NCBI GenBank assembly: GCA_963719345.1
Contig: CAVRCA010000004.1
Coordinates: 653,313-717,312, forward strand
From: CAVRCA01 sp963719345
Lineage (GTDB): Bacteria > Pseudomonadota > Alphaproteobacteria > Acetobacterales > Acetobacteraceae
DNA: 64,000 nt
Direction of reading: 5' to 3'
Shown here: piece by piece, positions 38,433-47,050 of the stretch
How the letters are laid out: every line of letters begins with the position of its first letter
Position numbering within the stretch: the stretch's first letter is position 1
The notes under the pieces: model-generated
The model's input: only the letters and a program-made list of their open reading frames with translations
Told to the model about the DNA's origin: nothing
Databases searched by the model: none
Translations under genes and position numbers: made by a program

Positions 38433-40872
38433 GTTCGCCCTGCCCGACCTGCCGGTCACTGAGACCCTTCCCACGTTGCAGGCATTCCTGACGGAAAGCT
38501 CCAATGCTGTATTGGTCGCGCCGCCGGGCGCAGGCAAGACCACTCTTGTGCCGCTGGCTCTGCTAGACGCCCCCTGGTGCGTCGGCGCGCGCGTCGTGAT
38601 GCTGGAGCCGCGTCGGCTGGCGACCCGCGCCGCCGCCGCGCGAATGGCATCGCTGCTCGGCGAGGAGCCCGGCCAGACGGTCGGCTTTCGGACCCGGCTG
38701 GACGCGGCGGTTTCGGCGGCGACGCGCATCGAGGTGGTCACGGAGGGGTTGCTGCTCCGGCGACTGCAATCCGATCCGGGTCTCGACGGCGTCATGGCCG
38801 TCATCCTCGACGAGGTCCACGAGCGGTCGCTGGAATCCGACCTGGCGCTAGCGTTCTGCCTCGACCTGCAGAGGATGCTGCGTCCGGAGCTGCGGCTGAT
38901 CGCCATGTCGGCCACCGCCGAGGGTGCGCGTCTGGCCGCGCTGATGGCCGCGCGGGTGATCGAGAGCACCGGCCGCATGTTCCCGGTCGACGTTCGGCAC
39001 GCCAAGCGCGACGTCCCGAGCCCGCGTGAGCTGCCCGACGCCATGGCTCGGGCGGTGCGTGGTGCCCTTGCCGAGCACGACGGCGACATCCTTGCCTTCC
39101 TGCCGGGCATGGCGGAGATCCGGCGCACCCAGGCGGCGCTGCAGGGCAGCGGCGCGCTGGTGTTGCCGCTGCACGGCGATCTGCCGCCGGCCGAGCAGGA
39201 TCGTGCCCTGCGGCCGCTTGCTGCCGGCGGTCTGGACGCCCGCCGCGTCGTCCTCTCGACCTCGATCGCCGAGACCTCGCTGACGGTGCCGGGCGTGCGG
39301 ATCGTCGTCGATGGCGGCTGGCGTCGGACCCCTCGGCTCGACGCCGCCTCCGGGCTGTCCCGGCTTGCCACCGTGCGGGTCAGCCGGGCCGCCGCCGATC
39401 AGCGGGCCGGGCGGGCTGGCCGCGAAGCGCCAGGTGTCGCCATCCGACTGTGGACCGCGGCGTTGCATCGCGGTCTGCCACCGCACGACCGCCCCGAAAT
39501 CCTCGAAGCCGATCTTGCCTCGTTGGCGCTCGCCTGCGCCGCCTGGGGGACGCCGCCGGCCGACCTGCAGTTCCTGGATGCGCCGCCGGCGGGCGCGCTG
39601 GCCGCGGCGGCGGTCTTGCTGGCCGAACTCGGGGCACTCGACGAGGCCGGGCGCATCACCGAGGCCGGTCGGCGCATGGCCGCCCTCGGGGCGCATCCGC
39701 GGCTGGCGGCGATGATGCTGGCGGCGGAAACTCAGCATGAGGCGGCGCTCGCCGCCGACATTGCCGCCCTGCTCGAGGAGCGCGATCCCCTGCGCGCCGG
39801 CCCCGAGCCGCCGGCCGACATCGCGCTCCGGCTGGCGGCCATCGCCGACGGCGATCCAGCCGCCGACCGTGGTGCGCTCGGCCGGATCCGCCGCGTGGCG
39901 GCGCAGTACCGGCGCAGGCTGGGACTGCCGAGTGGGGCGGTCGCGGCCGGCGACCCTGGCCGGCTGCTGGTCGCGGGCTTCCCCGACCGCATCGCCCAGT
40001 TGCGCGGCGAGGCGGGGTCGTTCCGTCTGTCCGGTGGCGGCGGCGCGCGGCTCGGGCGGACCGACCGCCTCGCCAACACGCCGCTCCTGGCCGTCGCCAC
40101 GCTGGAGATCAAGGGGTCCGCACGCATCCGCCTCGCCGCCCCGCTCGAGTCCGATGCGCTCCCGCAGGCGATCGCCGCGCGGGTGAGGGAGACCGTCGAG
40201 TCCGGCTTCGAGCCGGTCTCGGGGACCGTGTTGGCGCGACGCCGGCGGCGGCTCGGCGCGCTGGTGCTGAGCGACCGCGTCGAACCCGCCGATCCTGCCG
40301 AGACCGCTTCCGCACTCGCCGCCGCAGTCGGAGCGGCCGCACTACGGCCGCTGCCGTGGACCGATACGGCCCGGCAACTGCAGGCCCGTGTCGAGCGGAT
40401 GCGCCGCATCGAGCCGACGATCTGGCCGGACCTGTCGGACGCCACGCTCGCGGCGACGGTGCAGGAGTGGCTGGCGCCACATCTGCCGGGCCTCCACCGA
40501 CTTGCGGACATGGCCAGTCTCGATCTGTCGAAGATCCTGCGCGGTCTCTTGTCCTGGGACCTCGCTGCCCGGCTCGATGCGGAGCTTCCGGGCCACCTCC
40601 GATTGCCGGGCGGCAGCGCGCCGATCGACTATACCCAGCCGGTCCCGGTGGCGGCGGCCAAGGCGCAGGCGTTCTTCGGCCTGCGGGACACGCCTCGTCT
40701 GGCCGGCGGCCGCATTCCCCTGCAGCTTGCCCTGCTGTCGCCGGCCGGCCGGCCGGTCGCGATCACCGCCGACCTGGCGGGGTTCTGGCGCGGCGGGTGG
40801 GCGGACGTCCGACGCGACATGCGGGGACGCTATCCCAAGCACCGATGGCCCGATGACGGCGCGGTTGCGTGA
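38431..40872 (+). CDS. hrpB: ATP-dependent RNA helicase HrpB
   Basis: DEAH-box helicase of 813 residues, the usual length. Motif I is APPGAGKTTLVPLALL, motif II is DEVHERSLESDLAL, motif III is MSATAEG, and motif VI is ADQRAGRAGREAPG. The HrpB-specific C-terminal region (PVPVAAAKAQAFFGLRDTPR, ITADLAGFWRGGW, RYPKHRWPDD) is intact. It starts head to head with dsbD with no leader between them. Its cellular role is not settled in the family. Confidence 0.93.
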   Translation: MFALPDLPVTETLPTLQAFLTESSNAVLVAPPGAGKTTLVPLALLDAPWCVGARVVMLEPRRLATRAAAARMASLLGEEPGQTVGFRTRLDAAVSAATRIEVVTEGLLLRRLQSDPGLDGVMAVILDEVHERSLESDLALAFCLDLQRMLRPELRLIAMSATAEGARLAALMAARVIESTGRMFPVDVRHAKRDVPSPRELPDAMARAVRGALAEHDGDILAFLPGMAEIRRTQAALQGSGALVLPLHGDLPPAEQDRALRPLAAGGLDARRVVLSTSIAETSLTVPGVRIVVDGGWRRTPRLDAASGLSRLATVRVSRAAADQRAGRAGREAPGVAIRLWTAALHRGLPPHDRPEILEADLASLALACAAWGTPPADLQFLDAPPAGALAAAAVLLAELGALDEAGRITEAGRRMAALGAHPRLAAMMLAAETQHEAALAADIAALLEERDPLRAGPEPPADIALRLAAIADGDPAADRGALGRIRRVAAQYRRRLGLPSGAVAAGDPGRLLVAGFPDRIAQLRGEAGSFRLSGGGGARLGRTDRLANTPLLAVATLEIKGSARIRLAAPLESDALPQAIAARVRETVESGFEPVSGTVLARRRRRLGALVLSDRVEPADPAETASALAAAVGAAALRPLPWTDTARQLQARVERMRRIEPTIWPDLSDATLAATVQEWLAPHLPGLHRLADMASLDLSKILRGLLSWDLAARLDAELPGHLRLPGGSAPIDYTQPVPVAAAKAQAFFGLRDTPRLAGGRIPLQLALLSPAGRPVAITADLAGFWRGGWADVRRDMRGRYPKHRWPDDGAVA

Positions 40873-40948
40873 TGCTTGCTGGCTCCGCGCGCCGATGCCA
40901 TGTCGTGGCAGGGATGATCCGAAGGCGTGAGTTGGAGACGATTGCCAC

Positions 40949-42055
40949 ATGACCGCCTTTCCGCCGATCGGTTGGCGCCGCCGCGTGAGGCCACTCATCC
41001 TGGCGGTTGCCCTCGTCGGCTCCGCCTGCGGACCGGGCGAACTGAACTCGGCGAGCGCGCGGGTGGGCGATCCGCCGGCCAGTTTCGCGCCCCTGGTCCG
41101 CAAGGTGCTGCCCGCGGTGGTAAACATCGCCGTCACCGAGGAATTGTCCGGCAACAACCTGCTCTCCGAATTGCCGCCCGAGTTGCGCGGGACGCCGTTC
41201 GAGCGCCAGTTCCGCGAGCGGTTCCGCAACCGGCGCGAACAGATGTTGGGCGCGGGTTCCGGCGTGATCATCGACCCGTCCGGCATCATCGTCACCAACA
41301 ATCACGTTGTTGGACACGCCGACAAGATCGTCGTCGCGCTGACCGACGGCACCGAGTTCCCTGCGCGCGTGGTCGGTTCCGACGAGCTGACGGACATCGC
41401 GGTGATCAAGGTCGAGGCGCCTCACAGCCTGCCGGCGGTGAGCTGGGGCGACAGCCGCGCGGTGGAAGCCGGCGATTGGATCTTGGCGGCGGGCAACCCG
41501 TTCGGGCTTGGCGGATCGGTTACGGTCGGGATCGTCTCGGCACGCGGCCGCGACATCGGCGCGGGGCCGTTCGACGATTTTCTCCAGCTCGACGCCCCGA
41601 TCAATCCCGGCAACTCGGGCGGCCCCACCTTCAACATGAGCGGCGAGGTGGTCGGCATCAATACAGCCATAGTCTCACCGTCCGGCGGGTCGGTGGGCAT
41701 CGGCTTCGCCATCCCGAGCGAGATCGCCAAGCCCATCGTCGACCGACTGCGCACCGGCGTGCGGGTCGAACGGGGCTGGCTTGGAGTCTCCGTCCAGGAC
41801 CGCCAAGCCGGCTCCGGCGGCGGCGTCTCGATTGCCGGGGTGGAGCGGAACGGCCCCGCGTCACGCGCCGGAGTGCGACCCGGAGACGTCGTCGTCGCCG
41901 TCAACGGCGAGCACGTCGACAGCGCCCATAATCTGATCAAGGCGGTCGCCGCCACGCCGCCCGGCAACAACGTACGATTGACCGTGCGCCGCCAGGGCCG
42001 CGACATGGACGTGCCGGTCACGGTCGGCCGCCGACCGGTGGAGACAGCAGGCTAG
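40949..42055 (+). CDS. HtrA/DegP-like periplasmic serine protease with lipobox
   Basis: A 368-residue trypsin-like protease. The triad is His in TNNHVVGHAD, Asp in LTDIAVIKVE and Ser in NPGNSGGPTFNM. A single PDZ domain follows (GWLGVSVQDR to the C-terminus). The N-terminus ends in ALVGSAC, a lipobox, so it may be lipid-anchored rather than freely soluble. One PDZ domain makes it DegS-like in size, but it lies next to a two-component system rather than an anti-sigma factor. It probably degrades or senses misfolded envelope proteins. Confidence 0.9.
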   Translation: MTAFPPIGWRRRVRPLILAVALVGSACGPGELNSASARVGDPPASFAPLVRKVLPAVVNIAVTEELSGNNLLSELPPELRGTPFERQFRERFRNRREQMLGAGSGVIIDPSGIIVTNNHVVGHADKIVVALTDGTEFPARVVGSDELTDIAVIKVEAPHSLPAVSWGDSRAVEAGDWILAAGNPFGLGGSVTVGIVSARGRDIGAGPFDDFLQLDAPINPGNSGGPTFNMSGEVVGINTAIVSPSGGSVGIGFAIPSEIAKPIVDRLRTGVRVERGWLGVSVQDRQAGSGGGVSIAGVERNGPASRAGVRPGDVVVAVNGEHVDSAHNLIKAVAATPPGNNVRLTVRRQGRDMDVPVTVGRRPVETAG

Positions 42056-42062
42056 TGCCGTG

Positions 42063-42080
42063 AGCCCGGGGATCGGGGCT
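42063..42080 (+). terminator. Weak hairpin after the HtrA-like gene
   Basis: AGCCC and GGGCT pair across an eight-base loop and are followed by TTT, in the 45-base gap before the response regulator. The stem is short, so it may only attenuate transcription into the two-component system. Confidence 0.28.
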
Positions 42081-42103
42081 TTACCCCAAGTTGGGAGGAC
42101 GTG

Positions 42104-42787
42104 ATGCGCATCCTGGTGGTGGAAGACGACAAGGATGTCGCGGGGTTCGTGGTCCGCGGCCTCAAGGAGGCCGGTCACGTCGTCGAGCACGCCGACAACG
42201 GCCGCGACGGCCTGTTTCTCGCAGCGAGTGAAAACTTCGACGCCGTGATCCTCGATCGGATGTTGCCGGGCGGCATCGACGGGCTGCGGCTTCTGGAAAC
42301 CCTGCGTGCCCAGAAGCACACGGTGCCGGTGCTGTTTCTCTCCGCGCTTGCGGAAGTTGACGACCGGGTGCGTGGCCTGAAGGCGGGCGGTGACGACTAT
42401 CTAACCAAGCCGTTCGCCTTTGCCGAGTTGCTGGCGCGGGTGGAGGCGCTCGCCCGCCGGGGCAAAGGGGACGCGCCGGTGACGCGGCTTGTCGTCGCCG
42501 ATCTCGAACTCGATCTGCTCTCCCGCCAGGTCCGGCGCGCCGGGCAAAAAGTCGATCTGCAGCCCCGCGAGTTCCGCCTGCTCGAGTATCTGATGCGCCA
42601 CGCCGGGCAGGTGGTCACGCGCACGATGCTGCTCGAAGGGGTCTGGGATTATCACTTTGATCCCCAGACCAACGTCATCGACGTGCACGTCTCGCGGCTG
42701 CGCCAGAAGGTGGACAAGCCGTTTCCCGTGCCGCTGATCCACACTGTGCGCAACGCCGGGTACATGCTGCGCGCCGAACCGGTGTGA
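42104..42787 (+). CDS. OmpR-family response regulator
   Basis: A 227-residue regulator. The receiver domain has the acidic pocket (VVEDDKD), the phosphorylated aspartate in VILDRMLPG, the Ser/Thr position in FLSALAE and the lysine in LTKPFAF. The winged-helix domain ends in VDVHVSRLRQKVDKPF and LIHTVRNAGYMLR. ATG 42104 has GGGAGG five bases upstream; GTG 42101 would add one residue. Its stop overlaps the kinase start (TGATG). It acts with the kinase next door, and the protease upstream is a likely target or partner. Confidence 0.94.
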   Translation: MRILVVEDDKDVAGFVVRGLKEAGHVVEHADNGRDGLFLAASENFDAVILDRMLPGGIDGLRLLETLRAQKHTVPVLFLSALAEVDDRVRGLKAGGDDYLTKPFAFAELLARVEALARRGKGDAPVTRLVVADLELDLLSRQVRRAGQKVDLQPREFRLLEYLMRHAGQVVTRTMLLEGVWDYHFDPQTNVIDVHVSRLRQKVDKPFPVPLIHTVRNAGYMLRAEPV

Positions 42788-44233
42788 TGCTGCATCAGGG
42801 CCTTTGGCCCCGCGCCCTGGCCGGCGGAGAGCCGCGCATCTGGTGGCGTTTGCTGCGCGGCCAGACGCTGCTGCGCTCCGCCGGTGTCCGCTTCGCCGCC
42901 GTTTATGCCCTGCTGCTCGCGATCAGCGGCTCCGGTCTCGCCCTGTTCCTCTGGGTCGAGACGGCGAGCCTGCTCGATTGGCAGACCGAGGCGGCCATCC
43001 GGGCCGACGCGCAGGGCTTGTCCGAGAGCTGGGACCAGGGCGGCTTGCCGGCGCTGATCATGACCATCGATGATCAACTCGCGCAGGACGTCGACGACGA
43101 TGCGATCTATCTTCTGGTCGACGACCAAGGGCATCGCTTTGCGGGCAATCTGGAGCACTGGCCGAGCGTCGCGCCGGCTCCGAACGGGGGCGAGGAGCTG
43201 ATCATCGCGCGCCACGGCGGCCAATCCCACGCCCGCGTGCAGAGCTTTACCCTGCTGGGCGGCTTTCACCTGCTGGTCGGGCGTGATGTGCGAGTGCGGG
43301 CGCAGTTGCGCGGACTGCTCGCCGACGCGATGTTCTGGGGACTGATCGTCGTGGTGGCGATGGCGAGCGTCGGCGCGCTGCTGGTGCGTAGCCTGTTCCG
43401 GCGTGCCATCGCCAACATTTCGGCGACCTCCAGCGCGATCGCCGCCGGCGATCTGACGCGGCGGGTTCGCCTGTCGGGGCGCGGCGACGAGTTCGATCAG
43501 CTGGCCGAGACGATCAACGACATGCTGGAGCGGATCAGCCGGCTGATGGACGGCGTCCGCCAAGTCTCCAACGCGATCGCGCACGACCTGCGCACGCCGA
43601 TCACGCGGGCTCGCACGCGCCTGGAAGACGCCGCCTTGCACGCCGGCAGCGAATCCGAGCTGCGCGCTGCCATCGAGCGCGCGGCGGGCGACCTCGACGG
43701 GATCGCGGCGGTGTTCCAGGCACTCCTCCGCATCGCCGAGATCGAGGCGGGCGCCCGGCGTTCCGCCTTTGCGGAACTCGATTTGACGCCGGTGCTGACC
43801 GACCTTGTCGAGCTCTACGGAGCGGTCGCCGAGGATCGCGGGCTGCAGGTCGGTACTGGAGTCGCCCGACCATCTGCTCGCCTACGGCGACCGCGAGCTG
43901 ATCCAGCAGGCGGTGGCCAATCTGCTGGACAACGCGATCAAGTTTTCCCCGCCCGACACATCGGTGCTGCTGTCCTGCACGGCCGGCAGCGACGGGATCG
44001 CGCTGAGCGTACGGGACCAGGGACCGGGAATCCCCTCCGAGGATCGGACCCGCGCCACCGAGCGATTTTTCCGCGGCGAAACCGCCCGTAGCACCCCAGG
44101 TGCGGGGCTGGGACTTGCTCTCGTGCAGGCCGTCGCGCACCTCCACGGCGGCGTGCTGCGGCTGGAGGACGCCGGTCCGGGGCTTCGGGCGGTGCTGTCG
44201 CTGCCGTTGGCCGGTCCCGAGCCGGCAACGTAA
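42787..44233 (+). CDS. Sensor histidine kinase (frameshifted in this sequence)
   Basis: About 481 residues after repair. Two membrane segments (near residues 35-60 and 180-205) flank a periplasmic sensor part of about 120 residues. A HAMP-like linker follows, then the phospho-acceptor region NAIAHDLRTPITRAR. The ATPase domain has LLDNAIKFSP (N box), VRDQGPGIP (G1) and TPGAGLGLALVQAV (G2). The frame shifts at 43852 (extra G after CTG CAG GTC). It is co-translated with the response regulator. The overall layout resembles the OmpR-partner kinases. Confidence 0.9.
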
Positions 44234-44290
44234 CCTCGCCTTCATGCGGGGAACACAGTCCGATCAGGCGGATTGCAGCAAAATGGCAGC

Positions 44291-44587
44291 ATGAACGGCG
44301 GGATGCGCATGGCGAGCCTGGTCCTGCTTGTCGGGGCGACTCTCGGCGGCCCGCGGACGGCTGGACAGGTCACGCCCGAGCGGCTGACCACCGAGACGAC
44401 GGAGTATTGCCTTCACCTGCAAGATCGGCTGCATCAGGCGGAGCGTGACCGGGGACAGCCGCTGCCGGAGGAGGCGCGGCTGCTCTCCAACGAGGGCCGC
44501 CTCGCCTGCGACCACGGCGAGACGCGACGCGGCATCCTTCGCCTGCGCCGCGCGATGCGGATGGTACTGGACCCGGCGGATCGCTGA
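44291..44587 (+). CDS. Small exported protein of unknown function
   Basis: A 98-residue protein with a signal-like N-terminus (MNGGMRMASLVLLVGATLGG). The mature region is helical with two cysteines (EYCLHLQDRLHQ and LACDHGETRRG). ATG 44303 is an alternative start. It lies 57 bases after the kinase on the same strand and may be part of that operon. I do not recognise a family. Confidence 0.55.
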   Translation: MNGGMRMASLVLLVGATLGGPRTAGQVTPERLTTETTEYCLHLQDRLHQAERDRGQPLPEEARLLSNEGRLACDHGETRRGILRLRRAMRMVLDPADR

Positions 44588-44644
44588 CCCGCCCGGCCGT
44601 TGCACGGCAATGCGTCGGCGGGCTGCGGATGAGCCGGACCGAGA

Positions 44645-46927
44645 CTACCCGCCCACCGCCTGGTGCGCCGCGAGGCACGCCATGTCGACGATCTGGCTCG
44701 CCGAGGAGTCCATCGGCACGATCTGCGCCGGGTGCGTCATGCCGATCAGCAACGGTCCGATCGTGCTGCCGCCGCCGAGCCTCGGCGCCAGGCGCGAGAC
44801 GATGTGCGCCGAGTGCAGTCCCGGCATGAGCAGGACGTTGGCGGGTCCGGTCAGCCGGCAGAACGGGTAGAGCGCGCGGAGTTCGGGCTCCAGTGCGACG
44901 TCGGGACTCATCTCGCCGTCGAATTCGAAATCGACGCCGCGCTGGCCGAGGATCTCAACCGCCTGGCGCATCACCTCGGCGCCGGCGTGCATCGGGTTGC
45001 CGTACGTCGAATGCGACAGGATCGCGACGCGCGGTTCGTGCCCGAGCCGGCGGGCGGCCTCCGCGGCGCCGATCGCGATGTCGGCCATCTGCGCCGCACT
45101 CGGGCGGAAGTGCATCAAGGTGTCGGCGATGAAGATCGTGCGTCCCCGCATCCCCAGCATCAGCGTCAAGCCGAACGCGACGCCGCCCGGCGGCGGTTCG
45201 ATGACGTGCGAGATGTCGTCGAGGCACACGGCGGCGGAGCGCGTCAATCCAGTTACCATCGCGTCCGCGTCGCCGCTCGCCACCATGCACGCGGCAAAGA
45301 CGTTGCGATCCTGGTTGACCATCCGCTGGCAGTCGCGGAGCAGGAACCCGCGGCGCTGCAGGCGGGCATACAGCAGGTCCAGGTACTTGCGGTTGGCGCC
45401 CGACAGCCGCGCATTGTGGATCTCGATCCCGTCGGTCATGCCGAGGCCAAGACCCGACAGCGTCTGCTGCACCCGGTCCTCGCGACCGATCAGCACCGGC
45501 GTGCCGTAGCCGGCGTTGCGGAACGCCACCGCGGCGCGCACCACCTTCTCCTCCTCGCCCTCGGCGAACACCACCCGCTTGGGGTGGGCGCGCACGCTTT
45601 CCATGATGGCGTCGAGCGCGTTCGCCGTCGGGTCGAGCCGTCCCGACAATTCGCGCGCATAGCGCCGCAGATCGATCAATGGACGGCGCGCCACGCCGCT
45701 GTCCATCGCCGCCTTGGCGACCGCCGGCGGCAGCCACGACATCAACCGAGGATCGAAGGCGTTCGGGATGATGTATTCGGGGCCGAACGCCAACTGGCGC
45801 CCCGAGGAAGTATGCACCTCGTCCGGCACGTCCTCGCGGGCGAGGTTGGCCAAGGCCTCGGCGGCCGCGATCTTCATGGCGTCGTTGATCGTGCTCGCGC
45901 GCACGTCGAGCGCGCCGCGGAAGATGAAAGGGAAGCCGAGCACGTTGTTGACCTGGTTCGGGTAATCGCTGCGCCCGGTGGCGATGATCGCCTGCGGGCT
46001 GGCGGCGCGCGCATCTTCCGGAGTGATCTCCGGGTCGGGGTTGGCCATCGCGAAGATGATCGGCTTGTCGGCCATGCTGGCGACCATCCCGCGCGTCACC
46101 GCACCCTTGACCGAGAGGCCGAACACCACGTCGGAGCCCTCGATCGCGTCCGCCAGCGTGCGCGCCCGCGTCGGCACGGCATGGGCCGACTTCCACTGGT
46201 TCATGCCTTCGGTGCGGCCCTGGTAGATCACGCCCTTGGTATCGCACAGGATGACGTTCTCGGTGCGCATGCCCATCGCCTTGACCAGCTCGACGCAGGC
46301 GATCGAGGCGGCGCCGGCCCCGTTCACGACCAGCTTGGTATCGCGCAGGTCGCGCCCGGTCAGGTGACAGGCGTTGATCAGCCCGGCGGCCGCCACGATC
46401 GCGGTGCCGTGCTGGTCGTCGTGAAACACCGGAATGTCCATCAGCTCGCGCAGCCGCTGCTCGATGATGAAGCACTCGGGTGCCTTGATGTCCTCAAGAT
46501 TGATGCCGCCGAAGCCCGGGCCGAGATAGCGGACGCAGTTGACGAACGCATCGACGTCGTCGGTCTCGATCTCGAGATCGATGCCGTCGACATCGGCGAA
46601 GCGTTTGAACAGCGCGACCTTGCCCTCCATCACCGGCTTGCTCGATACCGCCCCGAGATTGCCGAGGCCGAGCACCGCGGTGCCGTTGGAGATCACCGCG
46701 ACCATGTTGCCCTTGGTCGTGTAGTCGTAGGCCAGCCCGTTGTCCCGGTGGATGTGCAGGCATGGCTCGGCGACGCCGGGCGAGTAGGCGAGCGAAAGGT
46801 CCCGCGCGGTGGTGATGGGCTTGCTGATCCGCGTCTCGAGCTTGCCGGGCCGCCCCTCGGCATGCAGCGCCAGCGCCTCCTCCGCCGACACGCGCCCGCT
46901 CCGCTGGTCGCCGCCACCGTCCGCCAT
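44645..46927 (-). CDS. maeB: NADP-dependent malic enzyme with C-terminal phosphotransacetylase-like domain
   Basis: Converts malate to pyruvate and CO2. The 760-residue protein has the malic N-terminal domain (AYSPGVAEPCLHIHRDN, TAVLGLGNLGAVSSKPVMEG, PVFHDDQHGTAIV), the NAD(P) domain (VVNGAGAASIACVELVKAMG) and a C-terminal phosphotransacetylase-like domain (PKRVVFAEGEEEKVVRAA, LTRSAAVCLDDI, GMTHPAQIVPMDSSASQIVD) usually held to be regulatory. ATG 46927 has GAGGAGGAA seven bases upstream. It is divergent from mutS with 123 bases between. Confidence 0.95.
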   Translation of the reverse strand: MADGGGDQRSGRVSAEEALALHAEGRPGKLETRISKPITTARDLSLAYSPGVAEPCLHIHRDNGLAYDYTTKGNMVAVISNGTAVLGLGNLGAVSSKPVMEGKVALFKRFADVDGIDLEIETDDVDAFVNCVRYLGPGFGGINLEDIKAPECFIIEQRLRELMDIPVFHDDQHGTAIVAAAGLINACHLTGRDLRDTKLVVNGAGAASIACVELVKAMGMRTENVILCDTKGVIYQGRTEGMNQWKSAHAVPTRARTLADAIEGSDVVFGLSVKGAVTRGMVASMADKPIIFAMANPDPEITPEDARAASPQAIIATGRSDYPNQVNNVLGFPFIFRGALDVRASTINDAMKIAAAEALANLAREDVPDEVHTSSGRQLAFGPEYIIPNAFDPRLMSWLPPAVAKAAMDSGVARRPLIDLRRYARELSGRLDPTANALDAIMESVRAHPKRVVFAEGEEEKVVRAAVAFRNAGYGTPVLIGREDRVQQTLSGLGLGMTDGIEIHNARLSGANRKYLDLLYARLQRRGFLLRDCQRMVNQDRNVFAACMVASGDADAMVTGLTRSAAVCLDDISHVIEPPPGGVAFGLTLMLGMRGRTIFIADTLMHFRPSAAQMADIAIGAAEAARRLGHEPRVAILSHSTYGNPMHAGAEVMRQAVEILGQRGVDFEFDGEMSPDVALEPELRALYPFCRLTGPANVLLMPGLHSAHIVSRLAPRLGGGSTIGPLLIGMTHPAQIVPMDSSASQIVDMACLAAHQAVGG

Positions 46928-47050
46928 CTGGTTTTCCTCCTCGCGTCTTGACGGCATTGTGTGGCGTTCGGGCGCGCGGGGAAAGAGCTTGCGACCGTCG
47001 CACTCGACCATCGCTTCGCACTTCTGGGCGACGCGGCTAAGTCTCTCACC

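Noticed and set aside
44663..46951. 762-codon plus-strand open frame opposite maeB
   Set aside because: It mirrors the malic enzyme gene exactly and has no recognisable domain; maeB has a strong ribosome-binding site and full conservation.
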